Positions 35,072 through 42,947 are shown, numbered from the stretch's first letter. The stretch: 64,000 bases of DNA from Streptomyces corynorhini (GCF_003346515.1 NZ_QQNA01000021.1:21756-85755); one strand, 5' to 3'. A program made the numbers and translations. The notes: generated by a model not told the origin, from the letters alone.

Positions 35072-35662
35072 ATGGCCCCACCCATGTCCGCGACCGATTT
35101 CCTCAACGCCCTGAAGGACGAGGGGCTCAGCGTCGTCCAGGTCGGTGACTGGCGTACGCACAACCGCAACGGGCAAGGGGCCTGGGGCCCGGTGCACGGT
35201 GTCATGATCCACCACACCGTCACCAAGGGCACGGCGGCGACCGTACAGCTCTGCAAGGACGGTCACGCGGCCCTGCCGGGCCCGCTGTGCCACGGCGTCA
35301 TCGCCAAGGACGGCACGGTGCACCTGGTCGGCTACGGCCGGGCCAACCACGCCGGGCTCGGTGACGGCGACGTGCTGGACGCCGTGATCGCGGAGAAGCG
35401 GCTGCCGCCGGTCGGCGTGGCCGACACCGACGGGAACCGGGCGTTCTACGGCTTCGAGTGCGAGAACCTCGGCGACGGCGAGGACCCGTGGCCCGCCGCC
35501 CAGTTGGCGGCGATCGAGAAGGCCGCGGCGGCCGTCTGCCGCCACCACGGCTGGGCCGCGGGGTCGGTGATCGGGCATCTGGAGTGGCAGCCGGGCAAGA
35601 TCGACCCGAAGGGCTTCACGATGGACGTCATGCGCGGGCGCGTGCGTGACCGGCTGAAGTGA
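35072..35662 (+). CDS. N-acetylmuramoyl-L-alanine amidase (amidase_2/PGRP-like)
   Basis: 196 residues with ATG behind AAGGAGGCGGCC. The zinc-amidase fold shows VHGVMIHHTVTKGT (metal His), CHGVIAKDGTVHLVGYGRANHAG and a C-terminal GWAAGSVIGHLEWQPGKIDPKGF (metal His). It cleaves the lactyl-amide bond of peptidoglycan. No signal peptide is present, so it resembles a phage-type endolysin domesticated in the chromosome, or acts after lysis. No neighbouring phage genes are seen. Confidence 0.9.
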   Translation: MAPPMSATDFLNALKDEGLSVVQVGDWRTHNRNGQGAWGPVHGVMIHHTVTKGTAATVQLCKDGHAALPGPLCHGVIAKDGTVHLVGYGRANHAGLGDGDVLDAVIAEKRLPPVGVADTDGNRAFYGFECENLGDGEDPWPAAQLAAIEKAAAAVCRHHGWAAGSVIGHLEWQPGKIDPKGFTMDVMRGRVRDRLK

Positions 35663-35800
35663 GCCCGGCCGGGCGATCCGGCCCGGCGGCGGCCCGACGG
35701 CCCGGCGGCGGCCCGGAGGCCCGGCGGCGGCCCGGAGGAGCCGGTGCCCCGGAGGACTGGGCGGCCCGACGGCCCAGTGTCCTGGCCGCCCGGTGGGCCC
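35663..35800. repeat. GC-rich tandem repeat (GGCCCGGCGGC)
   Basis: Degenerate 11-18-bp units of GGCCCGGCGGCGGCCCGGA fill the space between the amidase and the interrupted gene. Likely non-coding. Confidence 0.7.
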
Positions 35801-35840
35801 GGATGACCCGGGCCGGGGTCACCGGGCCGACAATGGCCCC

Positions 35841-35984
35841 ATGACCTCGTCCGGAGCGCCCGACCTCGCCACCCTGCGGCCACGGCTGCCGTCGCCGCTG
35901 CGAGCGGCCGAGGACGAGCGCTTCACCCGGCACGGCGTACGGCTGCTGCTCAAGCGCGACGATCTGATCCACCCGGAGGTGCCC
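35841..35984 (+). pseudogene. 5' fragment of the ACC deaminase/D-cysteine desulfhydrase-like gene, cut off by the inserted element
   Basis: The frame ATGACCTCG... (MTSSGAPDLATLRPRLPSPL) encodes the first 48 residues of a PLP-dependent ACC deaminase-like enzyme, up to LLKRDDLIHPEVP. A GACAAT -10 (35831-35836) stands six bases before the ATG, so it is leaderless. The expected continuation GNKWRKL, with the PLP lysine as residue 51 like Lys51 of ACC deaminase, is found instead at 39844, beyond the element. Here the frame runs on into element DNA (RNKPTGVSRADLG) and stops at 36054-36056, at the integrase start region. Confidence 0.92.
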
Positions 35985-35993
35985 AGAAACAAG
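35982..35993 (+). other. attL junction
   Basis: CCCAGAAACAAG: the host half ends with GAGGTGCCC and the element half begins AGAAACAAGCCGAC. It lines up with CCCGGCAACAAG at the other end. The three-base CCC is the longest perfect shared core, consistent with the 2-bp crossover of serine integrases. Confidence 0.75.
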
Positions 35994-36070
35994 CCGACTG
36001 GTGTTAGTCGGGCTGATCTGGGGCTTTATTTCCGTAGACAGCCCGGCACACCTTGATTGAAGGTGGGCAT

Positions 36071-37699
36071 ATGGGCATGGTCACCGATCCTGCCAAGCTG
36101 TGTGATCTGTTTCTTCGTCGCAGCACGTTGCAGGACGACAAGACGACTCTGCAAGCGCACGAACGTGATCTACGGGAGCGAGCGGCACGCGAGGGCCTGA
36201 CGGTCCGCAAAGTCTGGAAAGAGGAGCTGTCCGCCTTCAAGGCGGGAGTGAAGCGGGAAGAGTTCGACAACGCCATCGCGGCCGTGCTGGCCGGAGTGGT
36301 GCGTCACCTCCTGGTCTGGAAGCTCGACCGCCTGAGCCGTCGGGGCATGGGACAAGTCGGCCTGGTCCTGGACCAGTTCGAAGCCAAGGGCGCCCGGCTC
36401 GTGGCACTCATGGACGGCCTGGACAGCAGCATCCCGCAGCACCGGGGGCTCTTCGCCTGGTTGGCCGAGCAAGCCCGCGCCGAGTCGTACAACACATCGA
36501 CCCGAACCCGGCGGACCAAGGCGGAGAGGAAGATCACGGGGGCGTGGCCCGGCGGACAGCCTCCGTACGGCCTGCGTGTCCGCAAGGGCAGGACCGAGAC
36601 CGAGCACCACCCCAAGGAGTACGCGACAGCGCGTCGCATCGCCGAGTGGCTGCTCGCGAACAAGGCGACGGGATGGATCGCCCAAGTGCTCAACGAGGAG
36701 GGCCTGAAGACCCGGCGGGGCGGCAAGTGGCGATCGTCCACGATCACCCAACTGGCGCACTCTCCTGCCTGGGCGGGGCTGATGCCTGTGCACGAGCGCT
36801 ACGCGGACGAGGTGGGCCGGGAGCGTTGGCGGCTGATCGATGAGCCGCTGACGGGGCCGGACGGTGAGCCGGTAAGCATCGGAACGGGGGTCATCACCGC
36901 AGGCGAGCGAGCCCGCATCCTGACCTCTCTTCGCTCCCGCACCTCCGAGGGCCTGGCCAACGGTCGACGCGGCAAGCCCGCCGCCCAGTCGTTGCTGTCC
37001 GGACTCCTCAAGTGCGGCCGGTGCGGCGGCAACATGACCAAGGGCGGTCCACAGTACCGGTGTTACCGGCGAGTCAACATGGGGAAGGCTGCGTGCCTGG
37101 GCATGACCGTACTGGTGAAGGATGCGGACAGCGCCCTGTCCTCGGCGTTCATGGCCCGCGTGACATCGTTCACCGAGGATCATGAAGTGTTCAAGGAACT
37201 CGCGCGCCGGTGGCTGGCGTACCAAGATCCCGAATTGGACGCACGGCGCACCGAACTGATCTCGGCGAAGGACAACACCCAAGCGCGCCTTGACTCACTG
37301 GACAACGCCTACTACGTACTGGGCCGGTTCAAGGGCCCCCAGGGCGAACGTCGCTATGAGCAGATGCGCGAGGTGGTGGAGTCGCAACTGTTGTCCGTGC
37401 GCAACCAACTGGAGGGGATCAGTAATTCCACGGACCTCATGATCCTTCACGACCTTGATCAGCTTCATGAAGCCTGGGAATCCGCTGATCTTGAGCATGC
37501 GCGCATGTTGCTCCGCGTCGTGCTCCACTCAGTCACGCTCCTGCCACCCCCCGGGCAAGGGAGGCGGAGTTCCTGGTACCAGCTCGTCTCGCGCTGCTGC
37601 TTCCACTGGGTGGGCGAGAAACCGCAACCCCTTCGCGTGGACTCATTGAGGCTCGACGGGCTGTCGCGATACCTACCGGATTCGGAACTCGCCGCTTAG
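36071..37699 (+). CDS. large serine recombinase (integrase) of the element
   Basis: 542 residues from ATG 36071 behind GAAGGTGG; an in-frame TTG at 36053 is a weaker start. The resolvase-type catalytic domain has FLRRSTLQDD with nucleophile Ser18 and KLDRLSRRG. The Recombinase domain follows (about 150-270), then a zinc ribbon with CGRCGGNM and a later Cys pair, and a coiled-coil segment near 390-440. This is the phiC31-like integrase architecture that recombines attP with attB. It is the first gene inside the left end. A host reading frame ends at 36056, so in the integrated state the host promoter can transcribe it. Confidence 0.95.
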   Translation: MGMVTDPAKLCDLFLRRSTLQDDKTTLQAHERDLRERAAREGLTVRKVWKEELSAFKAGVKREEFDNAIAAVLAGVVRHLLVWKLDRLSRRGMGQVGLVLDQFEAKGARLVALMDGLDSSIPQHRGLFAWLAEQARAESYNTSTRTRRTKAERKITGAWPGGQPPYGLRVRKGRTETEHHPKEYATARRIAEWLLANKATGWIAQVLNEEGLKTRRGGKWRSSTITQLAHSPAWAGLMPVHERYADEVGRERWRLIDEPLTGPDGEPVSIGTGVITAGERARILTSLRSRTSEGLANGRRGKPAAQSLLSGLLKCGRCGGNMTKGGPQYRCYRRVNMGKAACLGMTVLVKDADSALSSAFMARVTSFTEDHEVFKELARRWLAYQDPELDARRTELISAKDNTQARLDSLDNAYYVLGRFKGPQGERRYEQMREVVESQLLSVRNQLEGISNSTDLMILHDLDQLHEAWESADLEHARMLLRVVLHSVTLLPPPGQGRRSSWYQLVSRCCFHWVGEKPQPLRVDSLRLDGLSRYLPDSELAA

Positions 37700-37736
37700 C
37701 TCGGCAGCGCCCCCGCGGCGCGCCTGGGCACGCGGC

Positions 37737-37904
37737 CGGCGCCGCGAGGCTTTGGGCGGGAGCTGCCATGGGGTGAGAGAACAGGGGGCCTTACGCTCGT
37801 CAGCGAATCGGGCGGGTCTGTGCACCTGCCCGCGTTTGCGACCGATGGGCCCCCTGTTCTTGGAGGCTCGCCCCATGGTGGCTGCCTAAAGCCTCGCGGT
37901 GCCG
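37737..37904. repeat. 168-bp near-perfect dyad centred at 37820.5
   Basis: Outer arms CGGCGCCGCGAGGCTTT (37737-37753) and its inverse (37888-37904) match at 16 of 17 positions. Inward, CCATGGGG, GAACAGGGGGCC, a GTC-GCGAA segment and CGGGCGGGT all have inverted partners in order, converging on CTGTGC at 37818-37823. The whole can fold into one long interrupted stem. It lies 37 bp after the integrase stop. Confidence 0.9.
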
Positions 37905-38314
37905 TCCGCCCCAGCCACAGACAGCCCAACGGCGTGCCGAGCGAGCCGTGAGGGGTGGCACAGCCAAGGCCAGGACCTGCGTCCTACGCCTCTGGGAGGC
38001 CCGGTAAGCGGGCGGTGGGCGCTCGGCCGGGACCGGCCGTCAGGCCGCATGCCCGGCCGGGGGCGCCCGAACCGCCCGGCGCGCCGAAGGCGCGCCCTTG
38101 AGTAAGTAGAGAAAAGTTAGACCGATGCGCCCCGCGTCAGCCCCGACCACTTCGGCAGGCGGCCAAGCGCCCACGCACGGGCGGTCGGATCGTGAGCCCG
38201 TGGCGCTGAGCAAAGTGGGACGCTGAAGGCCGACAGCTCGGGGCATGCTGAACGTCACGGCATGGCTTGGCCCCCCTGGGTCCGCAACCAGAGGGGCTCA
38301 GCTCACGGAGACCG
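37905..38314. other. 410-bp non-coding stretch inside the element
   Basis: Between the long dyad and the small minus-strand genes there is no supported gene. It contains the GGCGCGCC hairpin and an AT-richer AAAAGTTAGACCG segment near 38113. Could hold an origin or a recombination-directionality site, but nothing diagnostic is seen. Confidence 0.45.
38078..38096. terminator. GGCGCGCC-GAA-GGCGCGCC hairpin
   Basis: Two copies of the palindrome GGCGCGCC (38078-38085 and 38089-38096) separated by GAA can form an 8-bp stem with a three-base loop. A plausible terminator for the integrase-side transcript. Confidence 0.55.
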
Positions 38315-38539
38315 TTACGGCTTCGAGGACGCTTCGCGTCTCAATGCCTCGGCGATCTTCTCCACCATGGCGGCGGGGATAAGCCCAAGGTGCACGTATG
38401 GCCGTCCGGAGTGGGGCAGCACAGGCCGGGCATGGCGGTACTGATGTTCAGGAAAGCCACATGCCGCCAGGGCTTCTTTGAGTGCGTATGTCGCGTCGTC
38501 GGCCGACTTTCGGCCATCGCGCCACTGCTGCATATCCAA
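38315..38539 (-). CDS. small element-encoded hypothetical protein
   Basis: 74 residues from TTG 38539 with GGAGG eight bases upstream; ATG 38533 is the alternative. The sequence (DMQQWRDGRKSADDATYALK, then FPEHQYRHARPVLPHSGRPY and AAMVEKIAEALRREASSKP) has regular codon bias and a helical end. I recall similar Streptomyces proteins of unknown function, often near XRE/DUF5919 regulators. It starts 28 bp after the next gene's stop and is presumably co-transcribed with it. Confidence 0.65.
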   Translation of the reverse strand: MDMQQWRDGRKSADDATYALKEALAACGFPEHQYRHARPVLPHSGRPYVHLGLIPAAMVEKIAEALRREASSKP

Positions 38540-38567
38540 TGCCGTCACCTCCAATTCATGAGCGGCG

Positions 38568-38762
38568 TCACCTGGTCCTGTGGGGGTGATTACTGATCTC
38601 CACGTTCGCGTCCGTCGCCGCCGAGTAATCACCCCGGTCCCGGGCCTCCTGCCGCTGCTTGGCCAAGGCCGCGCAGACATCACACCCCTTGGCCGGTCGC
38701 GGAAGCTCCGGGGGGAGCATGAGGCGCGGGGGGCCGTCCATAGTCGTCTTCTCGCTGTTCAT
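38568..38762 (-). CDS. small element-encoded CxxC protein
   Basis: 64 residues from ATG 38762; in-frame GTG 38780 is possible. Contains a single KGCDVCAALAKQRQEARDRG motif, in which the CxxC could bind metal, followed by DYSAATDANVEISNHPHR. The start is uncertain because no strong ribosome site is present. Divergent from the XRE regulator, which probably controls it. Confidence 0.6.
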   Translation of the reverse strand: MNSEKTTMDGPPRLMLPPELPRPAKGCDVCAALAKQRQEARDRGDYSAATDANVEISNHPHRTR

Positions 38763-38870
38763 GGGTGTGATGCTGCTCACCCTTTCCGGACGTATCTCCC
38801 CTCAAAGCAGAGACAGTTGAGACATAGGTCGCTACGGTTCAAGAAGGCCCAAACGTCGCGGGGAGAAGTC

Positions 38871-39626
38871 TTGAACGTCGCTCTACGATCGGCTATGGCG
38901 GATGCGAAGCTCACTCCCCGGAAGCTTGCTGCCCGTATCGGTGTGGCGCCCAAGACGGTGGAGCGGTGGCTGGCAGACGCAGAGTTGGTACCCCATGCAA
39001 GGAACCGTGTCGACGCCTGCCAGGCGCTGAAGGTGGACGAAGAGATGATCTGGCCAAAGGCTGTGCAGGAGCGTGTGAAAACGGGTCATGACCGGGAACT
39101 GGTGCACGCCTACCCCTACCGGTCCGCCTGCCCTTCAACGGTGTGGGGCGAACTGATCGAAGGTGCTACCGAAGAGATCTTCCTGGCCGGTTATACGAAC
39201 TACTTCGTATGGCTCGAACAACCAGCCTTCGTCGACACACTGCGACGAAAGATCGATTCAGGGTGCAGAGTGCGCTTTCTGCTGGGTGACCCCGAGGGCG
39301 AGGTGACCCGCCAGCGCGAGGCCATCGAGGATGTGGCTCTGAGCGTGTCCACTCGCATCAGGATCAGCCTGGAGCACCTAGGACGCCTCGGCTCCGTAGA
39401 CGGCTTGGAGACGCGTTTCAGCAGGGCTGACGACGCTGTGAACCATGTGTCGTTGTCTGTTTTCAGGTTCGACCACGACGCTCTCGTGACGCCTCACCTG
39501 GCCCGACTCGTCGGCCATGATTCCCCGCTTCTGCACCTGCGCCGTCAGGGCGACAGCGGCATGTTCGACAGGTTCGCGGAGCACGCGGAGGAACTCTGGG
39601 GCCGGGGCGTGCCCCGTACGCCTTGA
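38871..39626 (+). CDS. XRE-type regulator with DUF5919-like C-terminal domain
   Basis: 251 residues from TTG 38871 behind GGGGAGAA. The N-terminal HTH (LTPRKLAARIGVAPKTVERWLADAE) is followed by a segment with CPSTVWGELIEGATEEIFLA, GYTNYFVWLEQPAFV, VRFLLGDPEGEVTRQ, VSTRIRISLEHL, FRFDHDALVTPHLARLVGHDSP and FDRFAEHAEELW. This matches the recalled actinobacterial XRE family with a DUF5919 domain. The LLGDP part resembles a phospholipase-D-like fold, but no HKD motif is present. It likely represses the divergent small genes and possibly the fusion promoter 22-35 bases downstream of its stop. Confidence 0.85.
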   Translation: MNVALRSAMADAKLTPRKLAARIGVAPKTVERWLADAELVPHARNRVDACQALKVDEEMIWPKAVQERVKTGHDRELVHAYPYRSACPSTVWGELIEGATEEIFLAGYTNYFVWLEQPAFVDTLRRKIDSGCRVRFLLGDPEGEVTRQREAIEDVALSVSTRIRISLEHLGRLGSVDGLETRFSRADDAVNHVSLSVFRFDHDALVTPHLARLVGHDSPLLHLRRQGDSGMFDRFAEHAEELWGRGVPRTP

Positions 39627-39648
39627 CGGCACGGGGGAAAGCGACGTT

Positions 39649-39660
39649 CACAATGACTGT
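39649..39660 (+). promoter_or_regulatory. element-borne promoter for the rebuilt PLP-enzyme gene
   Basis: A CACAAT -10 (39649-39654) is followed by six bases and then the GTG start at 39661. This mirrors the host arrangement (GACAAT, six bases, ATG). A TTGACG at 39623-39628 is a possible -35 but the 20-bp spacer is long. The layout implies a leaderless transcript. Confidence 0.5.
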
Positions 39661-40629
39661 GTGAGCCTGCCCGTAGACCTTGACACCGCACTCCAGCCTC
39701 GACCCTCCTCGCCCGTGCAGGAAGTCCAGGATGAACGATTCGAGCGCCAGGGTGTGCGACTGCTGCTGAAGCGTGAAGACCTTATCCATGCCACTTTGGA
39801 GTGGGATTCAGCTGCGCTTGGACCAGTGGACCTGTACCCTCCCGGCAACAAGTGGCGCAAGCTGGCGCCCAATCTGCGCGCGGCGGCGGAGAGCGGCCGG
39901 CGCACCCTGGTGACCTTCGGCGGCGCGTACTCCAACCACCTGCGCGCGACGGCCGCGGCCGGCCGGCTGCTGGGCTTCGCCAGCGTCGGCGTCGTACGGG
40001 GCGACGAACTGGCCGGACGCCCGCTCAACCCCTCGCTCGCCCGCTGCGCGGCGGACGGGATGCGGCTGGTCTTCGTGGACCGCGCCGCCTACCGGCGCGC
40101 GGCGGAGCCCGCCCACGTGGCGGCGCTGCTTGCCGACGCGGGCCTCGATCCGGATTCCGTTTACCTCCTCCCCGAGGGCGGCAGCAACGCGCTCGCGGTG
40201 ACCGGCTGCGTGGACCTGGGCCGGGAGCTGCGCGGCGCAGCCGAGACCGTGGCCGTCCCCTGCGGGACCGGCGGAACCCTTGCGGGGCTTGCCGCCGGGC
40301 TCGACGCCGGGCAGCGGGCCCTGGGCTTCCCGGTGCTGCGCGGTGGCTTCCTGGACGCCGCGACCCGGGATCTCCAGCGCGCCGCCTTCGCCGCCCCCAC
40401 CGCCGCCTGGACGCTGGACGACCGGTTCCACTTCGGCGGCTTCGCCCGTACCTCCGCCGAACTGGAGTCGTTCGCGGCGGACTTCGAGCAGCGGCACGGG
40501 CTCGCGGTGGAACGTCTCTATGTCGCCAAAATGCTGTACGGCCTGACGACGCTGGCGGCGGAGGGCGCCTTCGCGCCCGGCACGGCCGTCGCCGCCGTGA
40601 TCACCGGCGTACCGGAGCCCACCGCGTAA
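39661..40629 (+). CDS. hybrid ACC deaminase/D-cysteine desulfhydrase-like enzyme: element N-terminus fused to host body
   Basis: 322 residues, fold-type II PLP enzyme. Residues 1-60 (VSLPVDLDTALQPRPSSPVQ..., RQGVRLLLKREDLIH) come from the element; from codon CCC for Pro61 onward the sequence is host: PGNKWRKL with PLP Lys64, FGGAYSNHLRATAAAG, and the phosphate-binding VAVPCGTGGTLAGL. The lost host N-terminus (at 35841) is about 45% similar to the element version, but the hybrid has 13 extra residues before the lysine (HATLEWDSAALGPVDLY). Family members deaminate ACC or desulfurate D-cysteine. Whether the longer loop permits activity is unknown. Confidence 0.88.
   Translation: MSLPVDLDTALQPRPSSPVQEVQDERFERQGVRLLLKREDLIHATLEWDSAALGPVDLYPPGNKWRKLAPNLRAAAESGRRTLVTFGGAYSNHLRATAAAGRLLGFASVGVVRGDELAGRPLNPSLARCAADGMRLVFVDRAAYRRAAEPAHVAALLADAGLDPDSVYLLPEGGSNALAVTGCVDLGRELRGAAETVAVPCGTGGTLAGLAAGLDAGQRALGFPVLRGGFLDAATRDLQRAAFAAPTAAWTLDDRFHFGGFARTSAELESFAADFEQRHGLAVERLYVAKMLYGLTTLAAEGAFAPGTAVAAVITGVPEPTA
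39841..39852 (+). other. attR junction
   Basis: CCCGGCAACAAG: preceded by element sequence GACCTGTACCCT and followed by host codons for WRKL. The reading frame is unbroken across the junction. Confidence 0.75.
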
Positions 40630-40698
40630 CCCCGCACCACCCGCGCGCCACCGCGCGACCCCGCACAACCCGCGCGACCCCGCGCGATCCGGCCCGTC

Positions 40699-42300
40699 TC
40701 AGTCCGACTCGCTCTCCCGGTACGCCGCCGCCTCCTCCAGGTCCAGTCTGCGCAGCAGCGTCCGCAGCATCTCGTCGTCGATCCGCCGCCGGTCCCGCAG
40801 CTCCACGAAGACCGTGCGCTCGGCCTCGATCATCTCCCGCGACAACCGCCGGTAGGTCTCGTCGGCCGACTCGCCCGTGACCTCGTTGACGGCGCCCAGC
40901 CGCTCCCAGACCGAGTTGCGGCGGCGCTCCAGCACGGTGCGCAACCGGTCGGCCAGGGGCCGCGGCAGCGCGTTGCGGTCGTCGGCGAGCAGCTCGTCGA
41001 GCCGCCGTTCGGCCACCGTGGACGCCTCGCTCTGGGCCTGCGCCTCGGCCAGGGTCTCGGCCTGCCGGTCACGGCCCGGCACCTTCAGCAGCCGGATCAG
41101 CGGCGGCAGGGTGAGCCCCTGGACGACCAGGGTGCCGATCACCGTGGCGAAGGTCAGGAACAGGACGAGATTGCGGCCGGGGAACGGCTTTCCGTCACTC
41201 AGCGTCAGCGGGATGGAGAACGCGATGGCCATGGACACCACGCCGCGCATCCCGGCCCAGCCGATGATCAGCGGGGCCGTCCAGTTGGTGTCCGGTTCGC
41301 GCGCCCGGATCCGGGCGGACAGCAGGCGGGGCAGGAAGGTCCCCGGATAGACCCAGACGAACCGGACCGCCACCACCGCCACGAAGATCCCGACCGCGTA
41401 CAGCAGCGCCTGCCCGACCCCGTACTCGCCGAGCCCGCGCAGGACGACGGGCAGTTGCAGCCCGATCAGCGCGAAGACCGCCGACTCCAGGACGAAGGCG
41501 ACCATCTTCCACACCGCCGCCTCCTGGAGCCGGGTCGCGAAGTCGACCTGCCAGGAGCGGTGGCCGAGGTAGAGGGCGACCACCACGACGGCCAGCACCC
41601 CGGACGCGCCGACCTGTTCGGCCGCCGCGTAGGCGACGAACGGGATGAGCAGCGACAGCGTGTTCTGCAGCAGCGCCTCGGTCAGATGCGTACGCAGCCA
41701 GTGCAGCGGCACCATCAGCACCAGCCCGATCCCGACCCCGCCGACCGAGGCCAGCGCGAACGCGCCGATCCCCTCGCCCCAGCTCGATCCGGTGCCGACG
41801 GCTGCCGCCAGGGCCACTTTGAACGCGGTGATCGCGGTCGCGTCGTTGAGCAGCGACTCGCCCTGGAGGATGGTGGTGATCCGGCTCGGCAGCCCCAGCC
41901 TGCGGGCGATGGCGGTGGCCGCCACGGCGTCCGGCGGCGCGACGACCGCGCCGAGGACCAGCGCGGTGGTCGTGGGCAGATCGGGCACCATGAGATGGAC
42001 CAGCCAGCCGACCGCGAGCGTCGCGAACAGGACGTAGCCGACCGAGAGCATCGCGACCGGCCGCAGATTGGCCCGCAGGTCGAGATACGAGCTGTCCACG
42101 GCCGCCGTGTAGAGCAGCGGTGGCAGGAGCAGCGGCAGCACGATGTGCGGATCGAGGGTGTACGCGGGCACACCGGGGATGTAGGCGGCGACCAGTCCCG
42201 CGGCCACCAGCAGCAGGGGCGCGGCCACCGGCGTCCTGCGCGCCACCCCGGCGATCGCGGCGCTGCCCGCCACCAGCGCGATCAGCGGCAACACGTCCAT
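40699..42300 (-). CDS. CPA1-type Na+/H+ antiporter
   Basis: 533 residues with about 12 membrane helices in the first 400. The ion-binding helix has VAPPDAVAATAIARRLGLPS and the adjacent ESLLNDATAI motif, typical of NhaP/CPA1 exchangers. The C-terminal 130 residues are a soluble charged helix tail, probably regulatory. It exchanges H+ for Na+ or K+ for pH homeostasis. ATG 42300; a tandem-repeat region lies upstream. Confidence 0.93.
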   Translation of the reverse strand: MDVLPLIALVAGSAAIAGVARRTPVAAPLLLVAAGLVAAYIPGVPAYTLDPHIVLPLLLPPLLYTAAVDSSYLDLRANLRPVAMLSVGYVLFATLAVGWLVHLMVPDLPTTTALVLGAVVAPPDAVAATAIARRLGLPSRITTILQGESLLNDATAITAFKVALAAAVGTGSSWGEGIGAFALASVGGVGIGLVLMVPLHWLRTHLTEALLQNTLSLLIPFVAYAAAEQVGASGVLAVVVVALYLGHRSWQVDFATRLQEAAVWKMVAFVLESAVFALIGLQLPVVLRGLGEYGVGQALLYAVGIFVAVVAVRFVWVYPGTFLPRLLSARIRAREPDTNWTAPLIIGWAGMRGVVSMAIAFSIPLTLSDGKPFPGRNLVLFLTFATVIGTLVVQGLTLPPLIRLLKVPGRDRQAETLAEAQAQSEASTVAERRLDELLADDRNALPRPLADRLRTVLERRRNSVWERLGAVNEVTGESADETYRRLSREMIEAERTVFVELRDRRRIDDEMLRTLLRRLDLEEAAAYRESESD

Positions 42301-42310
42301 CTCTGCTCCG

Positions 42311-42400
42311 TCCCGCCCGGCCTGCCCGGCCCGTCCGACCTATCCGACCTGCCCGGCCCGTCCGGCCTGCCCGGCCCGTCCGACCCGTCCGACCTGGTAC
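42311..42400. repeat. about 20-bp tandem repeat (CCTGCCCGGCCCGTCCGACC)
   Basis: Four to five degenerate units of this 20-bp motif fill the divergent gap upstream of the antiporter gene. Confidence 0.8.
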
Positions 42401-42443
42401 GCCCGCCCGGTGCCGGCCGCGCGCGCGTCGTAACCTGGCAATC

Positions 42444-42704
42444 ATGAGCGAGTGTGCGCATGTCGCCGATCTGCCGCGCCCCGAGCCCGCCCCTCGGAGC
42501 GAGACCTGCCTCGCCTGCCTGGCCGCCGGCAGCCACCCGGTGCAGCTGCGGATGTGCCTGCTCTGCGGTGAGGTCGGGTGCTGCGACTCCTCGCCGTACC
42601 AGCACGCCACCGGGCATTTCGAGCGGACGGGGCACCCGGTGATGCGCAGTTTCGAGCCGGGGGAGGAGTGGCGGTGGTGCTTCGTGGACGGTTCGATCGT
42701 GTGA
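42444..42704 (+). CDS. UBP-type zinc-finger protein
   Basis: 86 residues with the ZnF-UBP layout: Cys5-His7, then CLAC, CLLC, CC and spaced His residues (SSPYQHATGHFERTGHP). In eukaryotes this finger binds the ubiquitin C-terminus; in actinobacteria its partner is unknown. A TAACCT hexamer seven bases before the ATG suggests leaderless expression. The divergent antiporter is its usual neighbour in Streptomyces, from memory. Confidence 0.88.
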   Translation: MSECAHVADLPRPEPAPRSETCLACLAAGSHPVQLRMCLLCGEVGCCDSSPYQHATGHFERTGHPVMRSFEPGEEWRWCFVDGSIV

Positions 42705-42947
42705 GGGCTGGGTACGTCAACCCTCCGCCGGTTCTTCATAATTGACGGCCGCAGACCCCTAGCGACTTTCCGTGCCCATATGCTTACCATGAGTGACGGT
42801 CGTCGGACGGGGGTCCCGGCGACACGGCGGCATGGATCGCGATAGCGTCGCCACTCCAGACCGGCTACGTAACGACACGTACCGCGAGGCTCCTGGACAT
42901 TCCCCGTCCCGGAGCCCTGAAGAGCTTGTGCCACCTTGGAGGTGAGG

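Larger units (their letters stand above)
35982..39843 (+). mobile_element. 3.86-kb serine-recombinase integrative element inside a PLP-enzyme gene
   Basis: The element lies between host gene halves. The left junction has core CCC at 35982-35984 followed by AGAAACAAG; the right junction has CCC at 39841-39843 followed by GGCAACAAG. The shared pattern CCCxGxAACAAG and the split gene mark attL and attR. Contents in order: serine recombinase (+), a 168-bp dyad, two small genes (-), an XRE/DUF5919-like regulator (+), then a promoter and N-terminal coding segment fused to the host gene. No replication, transfer or capsid genes are present. The 38.1-39.8-kb part looks less GC-rich than its neighbours. 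Confidence 0.88.

Noticed and set aside
35663..36070. tRNA-type attachment site for the element
   Set aside because: No tRNA sequence lies at either junction; the break falls inside a protein-coding gene at CCC.
38078..38096. Origin of transfer
   Set aside because: The twin GGCGCGCC palindromes form a plain hairpin; no relaxase or nic-like sequence accompanies them.
35072..40000. Prophage
   Set aside because: An amidase and an integrase are near each other, but the amidase lies outside attL and no phage structural, packaging or replication genes are present.
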